Source: Streptomyces physcomitrii (GTDB taxonomy: Bacteria; Actinomycetota; Actinomycetes; Streptomycetales; Streptomycetaceae). From it: a DNA stretch of 64,000 bases. The position numbers and the translations under genes were made by a program. The DNA is taken from NCBI RefSeq assembly GCF_012273655.1, contig NZ_JAAWWP010000001.1, forward strand, positions 558,001 through 622,000, read 5' to 3'. The notes below the pieces were generated by a model. The model was not told the origin of the DNA, ran no database searches, and saw only the letters and a program-made list of their open reading frames with translations. Positions within the stretch are counted from its first letter, which is position 1, and each line of letters begins with the position of its first letter. This document shows, piece by piece, positions 51,393-60,270 of the stretch.

Positions 51393-53048
51393 ATGACCTA
51401 CGCGATCACCCAGACCTGCTGCAGCGACGCCACCTGCGTCGCCGTCTGCCCGGTCAACTGCATCCACCCCACCCCCGAGGAACGGGCCTTCGGGAGCACG
51501 GAGATGCTCTACATCGACCCCAGGTCCTGCATCGACTGCGGGGCCTGCGCGGACGCCTGCCCGGTCGACGCCGTCTTCCCGGTGGACAGCCTCTCCGGCG
51601 CGCAGCAGGAGTACGCGGAGATCAACGCCGCCTACTTCGCGGATGCCCCGGAGCCCGAACCGGCCGCCGCCGCACCGAACTTCCACGCCTGGGGCGAGCC
51701 CGTCTTCGAGCGGAACCTGCCCGCCGACTTCGGCCCGCTGCGGGTCGCCGTCGTCGGCACCGGACCGGCGGGCATGTACGCCGCCGAGGACCTGCTGCTG
51801 CACACCGACGCCGAGGTCACCCTGATCGACCGGCTCCCGGTGGCGGGCGGCCTGATCCGCTACGGGGTGGCCCCCGACCACCCCGCCACCAAGAAGGTCG
51901 GCGAGACCTTCGCGCGCTTCTACTCCCACCCCCGGGTACGGATGCACCTCGGCCTGGAGGTCGGCGGGGACCTCACCGCCGGGGAACTCGCCGCCCACCA
52001 CGACGCCGTCGTCTACGCGGTCGGCGCCTCCACCGACCGCAGACTCGGCATCCCCGGCGAGGACCGGCACGGCAGCATCTCCGCCACCACCTTCGTGGCC
52101 TGGTACAACGCCCACCCGGAGGTCGCGCCGGAGGCCATCGACCTCTCCGCCTCCCGGGTCACCGTCATCGGCAACGGCAATGTCGCCCTCGACGTCGCCC
52201 GGATCCTGGTCGCCGACCCCGAGGACCTCGCGGGCACCGACATCGCCGACCACGCCCTCGCCGCCCTGCGCGCCAGCAAGGTGCGCGAGGTCGTGGTGCT
52301 CGGCCGCCGGGGCCCCGAGGAGGCCGCGTACACCCGCTCCGAACTCCTCGCCCTCAAGCACCTGCCCGGCGTCGGCCTGCTGATCGACGACCACGACCCG
52401 CGCATCGCCGCCGCCGTCGACACGGCAGGGCAGGGGGACAAGGCCGCGGCCTTGCGGGGCATCCCGCGCGCCGCCGTGGACTGGTCGGCGCCGCCGCCCG
52501 CGGGCGACCGCCGCATCGTCTTCCGCTTCCACTCCTCACCCGTGGCGATCGAGGGCGGGCAGGAGGTGGCCGCGCTGCGCGTCACCGGGGCGGCCGGGGA
52601 GACCGAGATCCCCACCGGCCTGCTGCTGCGCGCCATCGGCTACCGGGGAACGGGCGTCGCCGGGCTCCCCTTCGACGAGGCCACCGGCACCGTTCCGCAC
52701 GAGAACGGCAGGGTCGCCGGCCACCCCGGCACCTACGTCGTGGGCTGGATCAAACGCGGCCCCTCCGGCGGCATCGGCGCCAACCGCACCTGCGCCGCCG
52801 AGACCGTCGGCACCCTCCTCGCCGACGCGGTGGACGGCGCCCTCCCCGCCCCCGCCCACGACGCCAAGTCCTTCGCCCGCCTCGCCCGCCGCCGCAACCG
52901 CCACCTGGTCGACGCCCGCGGCCTCGCCGCCATCCACCGCGCCGAACACACCACGGGCCTGCGCACCGGCCGCCCCCGCGTCAAACTCGCCACGGTCCCG
53001 GAACTGGTGGCCACGGCACGGAGCCCGCGGAGGTGGCTGCCGGGGTGA
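51393..53048 (+). CDS. Ferredoxin-fused NADP ferredoxin reductase (FprB-like)
   Basis: A 551-residue electron-transfer protein. Residues 1-65 are a seven/eight-iron ferredoxin with cysteines in CCSDATCVAVCPVNC and SCIDCGACADACPVDAV. The remainder is an adrenodoxin-reductase-like flavoprotein with FAD motif VVGTGPAGMYAAEDLL, NADP motif VIGNGNVALDVARIL, and a final GWIKRGPSGGIGANRTCAAETV. It should pass electrons from NADPH through its own ferredoxin to the AurF-type oxygenase. Start ATG at 51393; the ribosome site is weak. Confidence 0.9.
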   Translation: MTYAITQTCCSDATCVAVCPVNCIHPTPEERAFGSTEMLYIDPRSCIDCGACADACPVDAVFPVDSLSGAQQEYAEINAAYFADAPEPEPAAAAPNFHAWGEPVFERNLPADFGPLRVAVVGTGPAGMYAAEDLLLHTDAEVTLIDRLPVAGGLIRYGVAPDHPATKKVGETFARFYSHPRVRMHLGLEVGGDLTAGELAAHHDAVVYAVGASTDRRLGIPGEDRHGSISATTFVAWYNAHPEVAPEAIDLSASRVTVIGNGNVALDVARILVADPEDLAGTDIADHALAALRASKVREVVVLGRRGPEEAAYTRSELLALKHLPGVGLLIDDHDPRIAAAVDTAGQGDKAAALRGIPRAAVDWSAPPPAGDRRIVFRFHSSPVAIEGGQEVAALRVTGAAGETEIPTGLLLRAIGYRGTGVAGLPFDEATGTVPHENGRVAGHPGTYVVGWIKRGPSGGIGANRTCAAETVGTLLADAVDGALPAPAHDAKSFARLARRRNRHLVDARGLAAIHRAEHTTGLRTGRPRVKLATVPELVATARSPRRWLPG

Positions 53049-53177
53049 GGAAGCGGGCGGTCGCCACCGCCCCGCGCACACCTCACCGAACCGTCCGCAC
53101 ACCCCCACCGCATCGACGGGCAGCCCTCTCCGGCTGCCCGTCGCCTGTTGTGCGCGCTGCCCAGGACTCTTCCGTGT

Positions 53178-53783
53178 CTAGGACCCCGTCGCCCCGGACC
53201 CCGTCCCCGCGCCGGCCGCGACCCCCCAAGCCCCCTCGATCATCCGGAAGATCTCGTCCACCGCGGCCTCCGGCTCCGGTGCCTCGCGGGCCAGTGCGTA
53301 GGCGTCGACGGTGAAGCGGGCGAGGGTGCGGCAGGCCAGGGGGGTCGCCGTGCGGGCCGGGTCCGCGAGGAGGGCCGTGGCCAGGGACTCCGCGTGGCGC
53401 AGCCGCATCGACTCCTCGTATCTGCGCAGGGCGGGTGACTCGTCGATCATGTGCTGGACCGGGGCGGCTCCCTCGGCCGTGCAGTGCCGGACCAGTGCGT
53501 GGATCTCGCGGCGCAGCGCGGGGACGAGCGGCTCCCCGGGTGCCCGCTCGGTGACCGCGCGGGTGAGGGCCCGCTCGAAGTCCGCGTCCTGCTCGAACAC
53601 CAGGGCCTCTTTCGAGGCGAAGTGGGAGAAGAGCGTGGTGACGGCGATATCGGCCTCGGCGGCCACCTCGCGGATGCCCACCGCCTCGTATCCGCGCTCC
53701 AGGAAGAGCCGCAGGGCGGTGTCGGCGATCTTCTGGCGGGTCGCGGCCTTCTTGCGTTCGCGGCGTCCGGTCGGCACGGTCAT
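53178..53783 (-). CDS. TetR-family regulator
   Basis: A 201-residue TetR protein. The helix-turn-helix lies in residues 8-60 (RERKKAATRQKIADTALRLFLERGYEAVGIREVAAEADIAVTTLFSHFASKEAL), then a ligand domain with a Gly/Ala-rich tail. Start ATG at 53783. It is divergent from the quinone oxidoreductase gene with a 71-base gap that holds a perfect short palindrome, so it probably represses that gene and itself. Confidence 0.87.
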   Translation of the reverse strand: MTVPTGRRERKKAATRQKIADTALRLFLERGYEAVGIREVAAEADIAVTTLFSHFASKEALVFEQDADFERALTRAVTERAPGEPLVPALRREIHALVRHCTAEGAAPVQHMIDESPALRRYEESMRLRHAESLATALLADPARTATPLACRTLARFTVDAYALAREAPEPEAAVDEIFRMIEGAWGVAAGAGTGSGATGS

Positions 53784-53827
53784 GCGCTTGACGCTACCAG
53801 GTAGGAAACAGTAACGGATTCGAAAAG

Positions 53828-53838
53828 CTAACGGTTAG
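53828..53838. promoter_or_regulatory. Candidate TetR operator core
   Basis: CTAACGGTTAG is a perfect palindrome around a central G, located 45 bases from the tetR start and directly before the oxidoreductase start. A -10-like TAGTGT overlaps its right arm. Confidence 0.45.
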
Positions 53839-53854
53839 TGTTATGGTGCGGCGC

Positions 53855-54748
53855 ATGAAGAGAGTGAGCTACGCCGAGTTCGGCGGCCCCGATGTGCTGC
53901 GCCTGGTGGACGCCGAGGAGCCCCACGCGGGCCCCGGCCGGATACGTATCGCCGTCCGGGCGGCGGGCGTGAACCCCGTCGACTGGCGGCTCCGGGAGGG
54001 CCAGCGCCTCGGGGCCCATCCGGTCGAGCTGCCCGCCGGGGTCGGGCAGGACGCCGCCGGGGTGGTGGACGAGGTCGGTGCGGGCGTCGAGGGGGTGGCG
54101 GTCGGCGACCCCGTCTTCGGTGAAGGGGCCGCCACCTACGCCGAGTTCGCGGTGCTGACGGCCTGGGCCCGGATGCCCGAGGGCCTGAGCTTCGAGGAGG
54201 CCGCCGGGTACCCCTCGGTGGTGGAGACCGCGCTGCGCGTCCTCGGCCAGGTCGGGGTGCGGCCCGGGCAGACGCTGCTGGTCAGCGGGGCGGCCGGGGG
54301 TGTCGGATCGGCGGTGCTGCAGATCGCCCGGGAGCGCGGCATCGCGGTGATCGGCACCGCGGGGCCCGCCAACCAGGACTATCTGCGCGGCCTCGGCGCC
54401 CGGGCCACGACGTACGGGGAGGGCTGGGTGGAGCGGGTGCGGTGGTGGGGCCCGGTGGACGGGGCGCTCGACCTGGCCGGCGCGGGCGTGATCCGCGAAC
54501 TCGTCGAGCTGACCGGGGACCCGCACAGGGTGGTCTCCATCGCCGACCTCGGCGCACCGGAGCTGGGCGTACGGTTCTCCGGCGTCGCCGGGAGCGTGCC
54601 GGACGCCCTCACCGAGGCCGCCGACCTCATCGCGCGGGGCAGGCTGCACATCCCGGTCGAGAGGTCGTACGCCCTCACGGAGGCCGCGGCGGCCCACCGC
54701 GACAGCCGGGCCGGGCATACGCGGGGGCGCCGGGTCATCGTCGTCTGA
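53855..54748 (+). CDS. NADP-dependent quinone oxidoreductase (zinc-free MDR)
   Basis: A 297-residue medium-chain reductase. MKRVSYAEFGGPDVLRLVDAEEP opens the catalytic domain, AAGVNPVDWRLREG and GQDAAGVVDEVGAGV follow, and LLVSGAAGGVGSAVLQIARERGI is the NADPH fold. No zinc ligands are seen. It would reduce quinones or enones. Starts at 53843 and 53855 are both possible; neither has a clear ribosome site and the transcript may be nearly leaderless. Its divergent partner is a TetR regulator. Confidence 0.85.
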   Translation: MKRVSYAEFGGPDVLRLVDAEEPHAGPGRIRIAVRAAGVNPVDWRLREGQRLGAHPVELPAGVGQDAAGVVDEVGAGVEGVAVGDPVFGEGAATYAEFAVLTAWARMPEGLSFEEAAGYPSVVETALRVLGQVGVRPGQTLLVSGAAGGVGSAVLQIARERGIAVIGTAGPANQDYLRGLGARATTYGEGWVERVRWWGPVDGALDLAGAGVIRELVELTGDPHRVVSIADLGAPELGVRFSGVAGSVPDALTEAADLIARGRLHIPVERSYALTEAAAAHRDSRAGHTRGRRVIVV

Positions 54749-54788
54749 GCGGGGCGGCGGTGCCGGTGCTGTGGGGGCAGGGCGCTGT

Positions 54789-54907
54789 CAACTGCCGCTG
54801 ATGGCGAACGAGTTGAAGTGACCCCCGAGCAACTGCCCTCGGTGACGGACGAGTTGCAGTGGTCCCGTGCAACTGCCCTCGGCGGCAAGTGAGTTGGAGC
54901 CGCCCCG
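54789..54907. repeat. Three tandem copies of a ~40-bp repeat
   Basis: Units at 54789-54829, 54830-54869 and 54870-54907 (41, 40 and 38 bases) each begin CAACTGCC and carry GAGTTG about 22 bases on, so each can fold with CAACT pairing AGTTG. Divergence between units is moderate. Confidence 0.8.
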
Positions 54908-54965
54908 CACCGCGCGCCGCGGATCTCCCGTACGCCCCGTACGCCCCGTGAGCAGGCCCCGAAAA

Positions 54966-55023
54966 GCCCGCACCCGGTCCGTCAGGAACGCCGTGCTCGG
55001 CGCCCCGCGGACCGGGTGCGGGC
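54966..55023. terminator. Strong bidirectional terminator before sodN end
   Basis: A perfect 16-bp inverted repeat (54966-54981 with 55008-55023) and a 26-base loop between the convergent oxidoreductase and sodN genes. Confidence 0.8.
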
Positions 55024-55088
55024 GAAGCGACGCCGCGCGCGGAAAGAGAGCGCGGGTCGGGTGTGACCGAAGGTCAGGGAAGGGCCGG

Positions 55089-55484
55089 TCAGCCCTTCTT
55101 GGTCTCCCAGAAGATCTTGTCGATCTGGGCGATGTAGTCCAGCGCCTTCTGGCCGGTGGCCGGGTCGGTGGAGCCCTTGGCCGTGGAGAGGGCCTTCAGG
55201 GTCTCGTTGACCAGCTGGTGCAGCTCCGGGTACTTCTCGAAGTGCGGCGGCTTGAAGTAGTCGCTCCACAGCACCGAGACGTGGTGCTTGGCGAGTTCGG
55301 CGCGCTGCTCCTTGATGACCGTGGCACGCGCCTGGAAGTGCGGGTCGTCGTTGCCGGCCATCTTTTCCTGGACGGCCTTGACGGACTCCGCCTCGATGCG
55401 GGCCTGGGCCGGGTCGTACACACCGCACGGGAGGTCGCAGTGTGCGCTGACCTTGACCTTGGGGGCGAATAGGCGGGAGAGCAT
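55089..55484 (-). CDS. sodN: Nickel-containing superoxide dismutase
   Basis: Removes superoxide in the cytoplasm. The 131-residue precursor has a 14-residue propeptide, then the nickel hook HCDLPCGVYDP (His15, Cys16 and Cys20 become His1, Cys2 and Cys6 after processing). Length is exact for the family. Start ATG at 55484 behind GGAAGGA; an upstream in-frame start at 55556 is rejected. It is divergent from sodX, which encodes the protease that exposes the nickel hook. Nickel-dependent control is known in Streptomyces; no operator was assigned here. Confidence 0.96.
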   Translation of the reverse strand: MLSRLFAPKVKVSAHCDLPCGVYDPAQARIEAESVKAVQEKMAGNDDPHFQARATVIKEQRAELAKHHVSVLWSDYFKPPHFEKYPELHQLVNETLKALSTAKGSTDPATGQKALDYIAQIDKIFWETKKG

Positions 55485-55647
55485 GGAGCTGTCCTTCCTC
55501 GTGATCGTCTTCTCAGGTGGGACATTACTCCGTGGCAGGCGGGATTTCGCGGCCACCCCCGCGGGCTTAGGACCAAAGTCGGTGACACTGGAGCCCTGGG
55601 TCCGGGAGGAGCCGACGGGGCGTACGAAGGGACCGGGAGGATTTCTG

Positions 55648-56073
55648 ATGCCGCAGACAGCGGAAGGGCACGAGGTCCGGGCGCTGTTCGGGCTCGCCGA
55701 GGTGGAGGGCCCGTCGATGGTGCCGACCCTGTACCAGGGGGACCAGGTGCTGGTCCGCTACGGCGCACGGGTGCGCCCCGGTCAGGTGGTGATCCTGCGT
55801 CATCCGCTCCAGCAGAACCTGCTCATCGTCAAGCGGGCGGTCGGCCGTCGTGAGGGCGGCTGGTGGGTGCTCGCGGACAATCCGGGGGCCGGGGCGGACA
55901 GCACGGACTACGGGGCGGTGCCCGCGGAGTTCGTGCTCGGCCGGGTCCTCGGGCGCTACCGCCCGCGGGGGGCGCCCGGGCCTCAGCGGCCGGGGCTGGT
56001 CTCCTGGCTGCTCTCCTCGGTGCGGCCGGTGTTCGCCGACCGCTCGGCCTCCAGGCGCTTGCGGGCGCGGTAG
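55648..56073 (+). CDS. sodX: Nickel superoxide dismutase maturation protease
   Basis: S26-type (signal-peptidase-like) peptidase of 141 residues that removes the SodN propeptide. The catalytic serine is Ser23 in VEGPSMVPTL and the lysine is Lys62 in LLIVKRAVG. WVLADNP is a further family block. No membrane anchor, as expected for a cytoplasmic substrate. Start ATG at 55648 behind GGGAGG. Its last 91 bases overlap the convergent CGNR gene. Confidence 0.93.
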   Translation: MPQTAEGHEVRALFGLAEVEGPSMVPTLYQGDQVLVRYGARVRPGQVVILRHPLQQNLLIVKRAVGRREGGWWVLADNPGAGADSTDYGAVPAEFVLGRVLGRYRPRGAPGPQRPGLVSWLLSSVRPVFADRSASRRLRAR

Positions 56074-56606
56074 GCGGCGACGTTGGCGCGGGTGGCGCAC
56101 CTATCGGAGCAGTAGCGGCGGGAGCGGTTGGTCGAGGTGTCCAGATAGGCGTTGCGGCAGGGGACGGCCTCGCAGATGCCGAGGCGGTCGACCCCGTGCT
56201 CGGTCAGGTGTATGGCGAGCCCCATGGCGGCGATGGCCGCGTACCCGGCGGTGGCGTTGGACGGGTGGTCGGCGAGGTGCATGTGCCACAGCGGGTTGCC
56301 CTCGTCGTCGCGGTAGTCGTGGCCGGAGATCTGCGGGCTGACCGGGAACTCCAGGAGCAGTGAGTTGAGCAGGTCGACCGCGAGGGTCTCCTCGCCGGAG
56401 TCGGCGGCCTCGAAGACGGACCGCAGCCGGGCGCGGATCGAGCGGAAGCGGGTCAGGTCGGCGTCCGTCGCGCGGCGGGCGGCGGAGGCGTTCCGGCCGA
56501 AGAGGGCGCGCACCGCGTCCACCGAGGTCAGGGTGTCCGTGCCCCGGGCCGGTTCCTCGCTGTTGACGAGACGCACGGCGTAATCCGAGTAAGAGGCCAG
56601 TTCCAC
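55983..56606 (-). CDS. CGNR zinc-finger regulator (ABATE domain)
   Basis: A 207-residue protein. The N-terminal ABATE domain (about 1-150; VRLVNSEEPARG) is followed by a C-terminal CGNR zinc finger with C(E)AVPCRNAYLDTSTNRSRRYCSDRCATRANVAAYRARKR. These are putative stress-related transcription regulators. Start is the GTG at 56606 behind AAGGA. The gene runs 91 bases into the 3' end of convergent sodX. It is divergent from the methyltransferase gene. Confidence 0.87.
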   Translation of the reverse strand: MELASYSDYAVRLVNSEEPARGTDTLTSVDAVRALFGRNASAARRATDADLTRFRSIRARLRSVFEAADSGEETLAVDLLNSLLLEFPVSPQISGHDYRDDEGNPLWHMHLADHPSNATAGYAAIAAMGLAIHLTEHGVDRLGICEAVPCRNAYLDTSTNRSRRYCSDRCATRANVAAYRARKRLEAERSANTGRTEESSQETSPGR

Positions 56607-56698
56607 TTGTAGTCCTTACGAGGGCGGTCTAAGGTCGTGCCGTGAGTGAGTAATGGGTGCACTTGCAACCAGGGTATTACGTGAGGGAGGGATTTCCC

Positions 56699-57469
56699 GT
56701 GACGGAGACGAGCGGGGCGGCGACGGCGGCCGACTGGCGGGCCTGGCAGGAGAGCTGGGACCGGCAGCAGGAGTGGTACCTGCCGGACCGCGAGGAGCGG
56801 TTCCGGGTGATGCTGGACATGGTCGAGGCGCTGGTCGGCCCCGCGCCCCGGGTGCTCGACCTGGCCTGCGGTACGGGAAGCATCACGGACCGCCTCCTGA
56901 AGAGGTTCCCCGAAGCGGTCAGCACCGGGGTCGACCTGGACCCCGCGCTGCTCGCGATCGCCGAGGGCACCTTCGCGGGCGACGAGCGCGTCACCTTCGT
57001 GACCGCCGACCTGAAGGACCCGCAGTGGACGGCCGCGCTGCCGTACTCCTCGTACGACGCCGTGCTGACCGCGACCGCGCTGCACTGGCTGCACAGCGGT
57101 CAGCTCGCCGCGCTCTACGGGCAGCTCGCCCCGCTGGTGCGGGAGGGCGGTGTCTTCATGAACGCCGACCACATGCCCTCCGAGGACACCCCGCGCATCA
57201 ACGCCGCCGAGCGCGCGCACCGGCACGCCGCCATGGACCGGGCCAAGACCGCGGGCGCCCTGGACTGGCGCGCCTGGTGGGAGCTGGCCGCCGCGGACCC
57301 GGTGCTCGCGGAGCCCACCGCCCGGCGCTTCGCGCTCTACGGCGAGCACGCCGACGGGGACACGCCCTCGGCCGAGTGGCATGCCCGCACCCTGCGCGAG
57401 AAGGGCTTCGCGGAGGCCAGGCCCGTCTGGTGCTCGCCCTCGGACAGCCTGGTCCTCGGGCTCCGGTAA
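56699..57469 (+). CDS. Class I SAM-dependent methyltransferase
   Basis: A 256-residue methyltransferase. [21 protein letters not shown] is the SAM motif [14 protein letters not shown] motif II, and [41 protein letters not shown] covers motifs III and IV. Start GTG at 56699 behind GAGGGAGGG; a longer frame from 56657 lacks a ribosome site. Substrate unknown; it may act on a small molecule. It ends before a strong terminator shared with the ABC operon. Confidence 0.86.
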   Translation: MTETSGAATAADWRAWQESWDRQQEWYLPDREERFRVMLDMVEALVGPAPRVLDLACGTGSITDRLLKRFPEAVSTGVDLDPALLAIAEGTFAGDERVTFVTADLKDPQWTAALPYSSYDAVLTATALHWLHSGQLAALYGQLAPLVREGGVFMNADHMPSEDTPRINAAERAHRHAAMDRAKTAGALDWRAWWELAAADPVLAEPTARRFALYGEHADGDTPSAEWHARTLREKGFAEARPVWCSPSDSLVLGLR

Positions 57470-57502
57470 GGGCCGCGCCCCGGGTCCGGCCGGGGGAAGG
57501 CG

Positions 57503-57539
57503 CGAGGGGGCGGTACGCCGCACGCGTACCGCCCCCTCG
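57503..57539. terminator. Bidirectional terminator, 16-bp stem
   Basis: A perfect 16-bp inverted repeat (57503-57518 with 57524-57539) and a 5-base loop between the convergent methyltransferase and ABC transporter genes. Confidence 0.85.
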
Positions 57540-57563
57540 GTCATCCCGGCCGGTCCTGCGCCC

Positions 57564-58325
57564 TCAGAGCACCTTGGACAGGAAGGACTTGGTCCGCTCG
57601 TGCCGGGGGTCGGTCAGCACCTCGCGCGGGTGGCCGGACTCGACGACCACGCCCTCGTCCATGAAGACCAGGGAGTCGCCGACCTCGCGGGCGAAGCCCA
57701 TCTCGTGGGTGACCACGATCATCGTCATCCCGGACTCGGCGAGGTCGCGCATCACGTCCAGGACGTCGCCGACCAGTTCCGGGTCGAGCGCGGAGGTGGG
57801 CTCGTCGAAGAGCATCAGCTTCGGCTCCATGGCGAGCGCGCGGGCGATGGCCACCCGCTGCTGCTGGCCGCCGGAGAGCTGGGAGGGGTAGCTCTTCGCC
57901 TTGTCGCCGAGGCCCACCCGCTCCAGGAGCTGCCCGGCGCGCTCCCGGGCGGTGGCCTTGGACTCGCCCTTGACCTGGACCGGCGCCTCCGTGACGTTCT
58001 CCAGGGCCGTCATGTGCGGAAAGAGGTTGAAGCGCTGGAAGACCATGCCGATGTCGCGGCGCTGGCGGGCGACCTCGGTGTCGCGCAGCTCGTAGAGCTT
58101 CTGGCCCTTCTGCCGGTAGCCGACGAGTTCGCCGTCCACGTAGAGGCGGCCCGCGTTGATCTTCTCCAGGTGGTTGATACAGCGCAGGAAGGTCGACTTC
58201 CCGGAGCCGGAGGGGCCGATGAGGCAGAAGACCTCGCCGGTGGCCACCTCCAGGTCGATGCCCTTGAGCACCTGGACGTTTCCGAAGGACTTGTGGACGC
58301 CCTCGGCCTTCACCATGGCGGTCAT
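57564..58325 (-). CDS. Polar amino acid ABC transporter, ATP-binding subunit
   Basis: A GlnQ-type ATPase of 253 residues that powers amino acid import. Walker A is GPSGSGKST, the ABC signature LSGGQQQR, Walker [13 protein letters not shown], and the switch His is in VVTHEMGFA. Start ATG at 58325 overlaps the permease stop by 4 bases and has GGAGGTG upstream. It is the last gene of the binding protein, permease and ATPase operon. Confidence 0.93.
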   Translation of the reverse strand: MTAMVKAEGVHKSFGNVQVLKGIDLEVATGEVFCLIGPSGSGKSTFLRCINHLEKINAGRLYVDGELVGYRQKGQKLYELRDTEVARQRRDIGMVFQRFNLFPHMTALENVTEAPVQVKGESKATARERAGQLLERVGLGDKAKSYPSQLSGGQQQRVAIARALAMEPKLMLFDEPTSALDPELVGDVLDVMRDLAESGMTMIVVTHEMGFAREVGDSLVFMDEGVVVESGHPREVLTDPRHERTKSFLSKVL

Positions 58326-59266
58326 GCGGAGACACCTCCCGACGGGCGGTTGGAGAGGGAGAGCATGTTCGCCTTGATCCGCTGGAGGACGGTCGGCGGC
58401 AGCGCACGGGAGGAACCGCGGGCGTAGTAGCGCTCCAGGTAGTACTGGCCGACGCTCAGGATCGAGGTCATGATCAGGTACCAGGCGGCGGCGAGGAAGA
58501 GGACCTCCACCGTGGCGCCGGAGGTCTGCCCGATGTCCTGGGCGTATTTCAGCAGCTCGTAATACTGGACGGCCGCCACCAGGGAGGTCGTCTTGAGCAT
58601 GTTGATGACCTCGTTGCCGGTGGGCGGCACGATCACCCGCATCGCCTGCGGGATGATCACCCGGCGCAGGGTCTTGCCGTGGCTCATGCCCAGCGCGTGT
58701 GAGGCCTCGGTCTGGCCCTCGTCCACCGAGAGCAGTCCGGCCCGGCAGATCTCCGCCATGTACGCGGCCTCGTTGAGGCCGAGGCCGAGCAGCGCCGTCA
58801 GGAACGGCGTCATGAAGTCCGACCACTCGTCCTTGTAGACCGGACCGAGGTTGATGTAGTCGAAGACGAAGCCGAGGTTGAACCAGACGAAGAGCTGGAC
58901 CAGCACCGGGGTGCCGCGGAAGAACCAGATGTAGAACCAGGCGATCGAGGAGGTCACCGGGTTGCGCGAGAGGCGCATCACGGCCAGCAGCACACCGCCC
59001 GCGATACCGATCGCCATCGAGACGAAGGTCAGGATCAGCGTCTCGCGCACACCGCGCAGGATGCGGTCGTTGAAGAAGTAGTCCGGGATGGCGCCCCAGT
59101 TGATGTCGCCCTTGGCGAAGGCCCAGACCAGCGCGGCGAGCACGGCGAGGGCTATCACGGCGGAGACGTACCGGCCGTAGTGGCGGACCGGGATGGCCTT
59201 GATGGCCTCCGGATGCGCGGCGGGTGGCGGGGCGTCCTGCGGCCCCTTCTTGTCGAGGTCAGTCAC
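58322..59266 (-). CDS. Polar amino acid ABC transporter, permease subunit
   Basis: A 314-residue HisM/GlnP-type permease with about 5-6 membrane segments. [13 protein letters not shown] is the family signature and [29 protein letters not shown] is the EAA loop that docks the ATPase. Only one permease is encoded, so it should form a homodimer. Start GTG at 59266. Translationally coupled to the ATPase gene; the binding-protein gene is 44 bases upstream. Confidence 0.92.
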   Translation of the reverse strand: MTDLDKKGPQDAPPPAAHPEAIKAIPVRHYGRYVSAVIALAVLAALVWAFAKGDINWGAIPDYFFNDRILRGVRETLILTFVSMAIGIAGGVLLAVMRLSRNPVTSSIAWFYIWFFRGTPVLVQLFVWFNLGFVFDYINLGPVYKDEWSDFMTPFLTALLGLGLNEAAYMAEICRAGLLSVDEGQTEASHALGMSHGKTLRRVIIPQAMRVIVPPTGNEVINMLKTTSLVAAVQYYELLKYAQDIGQTSGATVEVLFLAAAWYLIMTSILSVGQYYLERYYARGSSRALPPTVLQRIKANMLSLSNRPSGGVSA

Positions 59267-59310
59267 GGAAATGGCCTTTCAACGGCTCGGTGACGGATTG
59301 CTTGCGAGGG

Positions 59311-60270
59311 TCACTTGCCGCCGTTGACGGTGGCCGCCGTGACAGCGCCCGCCTGGACGCCCCACTTCTTGATGATCTTCTCGTACGTCTTGTCCTTGAT
59401 CACCGCGTCCAGCGCGGCCACCAGGGCGTCCCGCAGCTCCTCGTTCCCCTTGGCGACCGCGATGCCGTACGGCGCCGCCTCCACCTGCTCGCCGACCAGC
59501 TCGAAGTCCTTGCCGCCGCCGGAGGTCTTCACCGCGTAGGCCGCGACCGGGAAGTCCGAGGAGCCCGCGTCGGCGCCGCCGGAGCGCAGCCGGGTCTGGG
59601 CCTGCTGGTCGTTGTCGAAGGACTCGATGGCGATCTTCTTGCCGCCGCACTTCTTCGACTCGGCCTTGGCCAGGTCGTGCGAGACGGTGCCGCGCTGGAC
59701 GACGATCTTCTTGCCGCACAGGTCGGACCAGGTCTTGATCCCCTGGGTCTTGCCCTTGTTCGTATAGATCGAGACACCGGCGGAGAAGTAGTCGACGAAG
59801 TCGACGCCCGTGCCGACCTTCTTGCCGGTCTCCGAGTCGACGCCCTCCTGGCGGTCCTTGGTGTCGGTCATCGCCGACATCGCGATGTCATAGCGCTTGG
59901 AGCGCAGACCGCCGATGAGGTTGTCGAAGGTGCCGTTCTCGAATTTGAACTCCACGCCCAGTTTCTCGCCCATCGCGGCCGCGAGATCCGGGTCGAAGCC
60001 GACGGTCTTGCCGGACTCGTCCTTGAATTCCACCGGTGCGTACGCGATGTCCGAACCGACCTTGATGACGCCCTCGGAACGGATGCTCGCGGGGAGTTTC
60101 CCGGCGAGCGGCGCGGAGGAGGACTCGTTGGAGTCGCCTTCGTCGGCGCTGTTCGTCTGGTCGCCGCAGCCGGCGAGCAGGAGCGCGCCTGCGACCGCGA
60201 GCGCACTGATCGCGGTGATCCGGGTCTGCGCGGACTTCGCGGTCGTGCGACGGGTGATGCCTGCGGTCAT
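59311..60270 (-). CDS. Amino acid ABC transporter substrate-binding lipoprotein
   Basis: A 319-residue extracellular binding protein. The lipoprotein signal ends in LLLAGC (lipobox), then a Ser/Asn/Glu-rich linker and the SBP_bac_3 fold with VGSDIAYAPVEFKDESGKTVGFDPDLAAAM and AMTDTKDRQEGV. It should bind a polar amino acid, perhaps glutamate or glutamine; the exact ligand is not readable. Start ATG at 60270 behind GGAGGACC. First gene of the operon. Confidence 0.92.
   Translation of the reverse strand: MTAGITRRTTAKSAQTRITAISALAVAGALLLAGCGDQTNSADEGDSNESSSAPLAGKLPASIRSEGVIKVGSDIAYAPVEFKDESGKTVGFDPDLAAAMGEKLGVEFKFENGTFDNLIGGLRSKRYDIAMSAMTDTKDRQEGVDSETGKKVGTGVDFVDYFSAGVSIYTNKGKTQGIKTWSDLCGKKIVVQRGTVSHDLAKAESKKCGGKKIAIESFDNDQQAQTRLRSGGADAGSSDFPVAAYAVKTSGGGKDFELVGEQVEAAPYGIAVAKGNEELRDALVAALDAVIKDKTYEKIIKKWGVQAGAVTAATVNGGK

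Larger units (their letters stand above)
54749..55088. other. Convergent gap before sodN with a repeat and a terminator
   Basis: A 340-base gap. The first half holds three copies of a roughly 40-bp repeat (54789-54907). The second half holds a strong hairpin (54966-55023). No supported gene was found. Confidence 0.6.

Noticed and set aside
53843..53854. Upstream ATG of the quinone oxidoreductase as sole start
   Set aside because: It cannot be excluded, but the family usually starts at the MKRV-like residue; kept as an alternative only.
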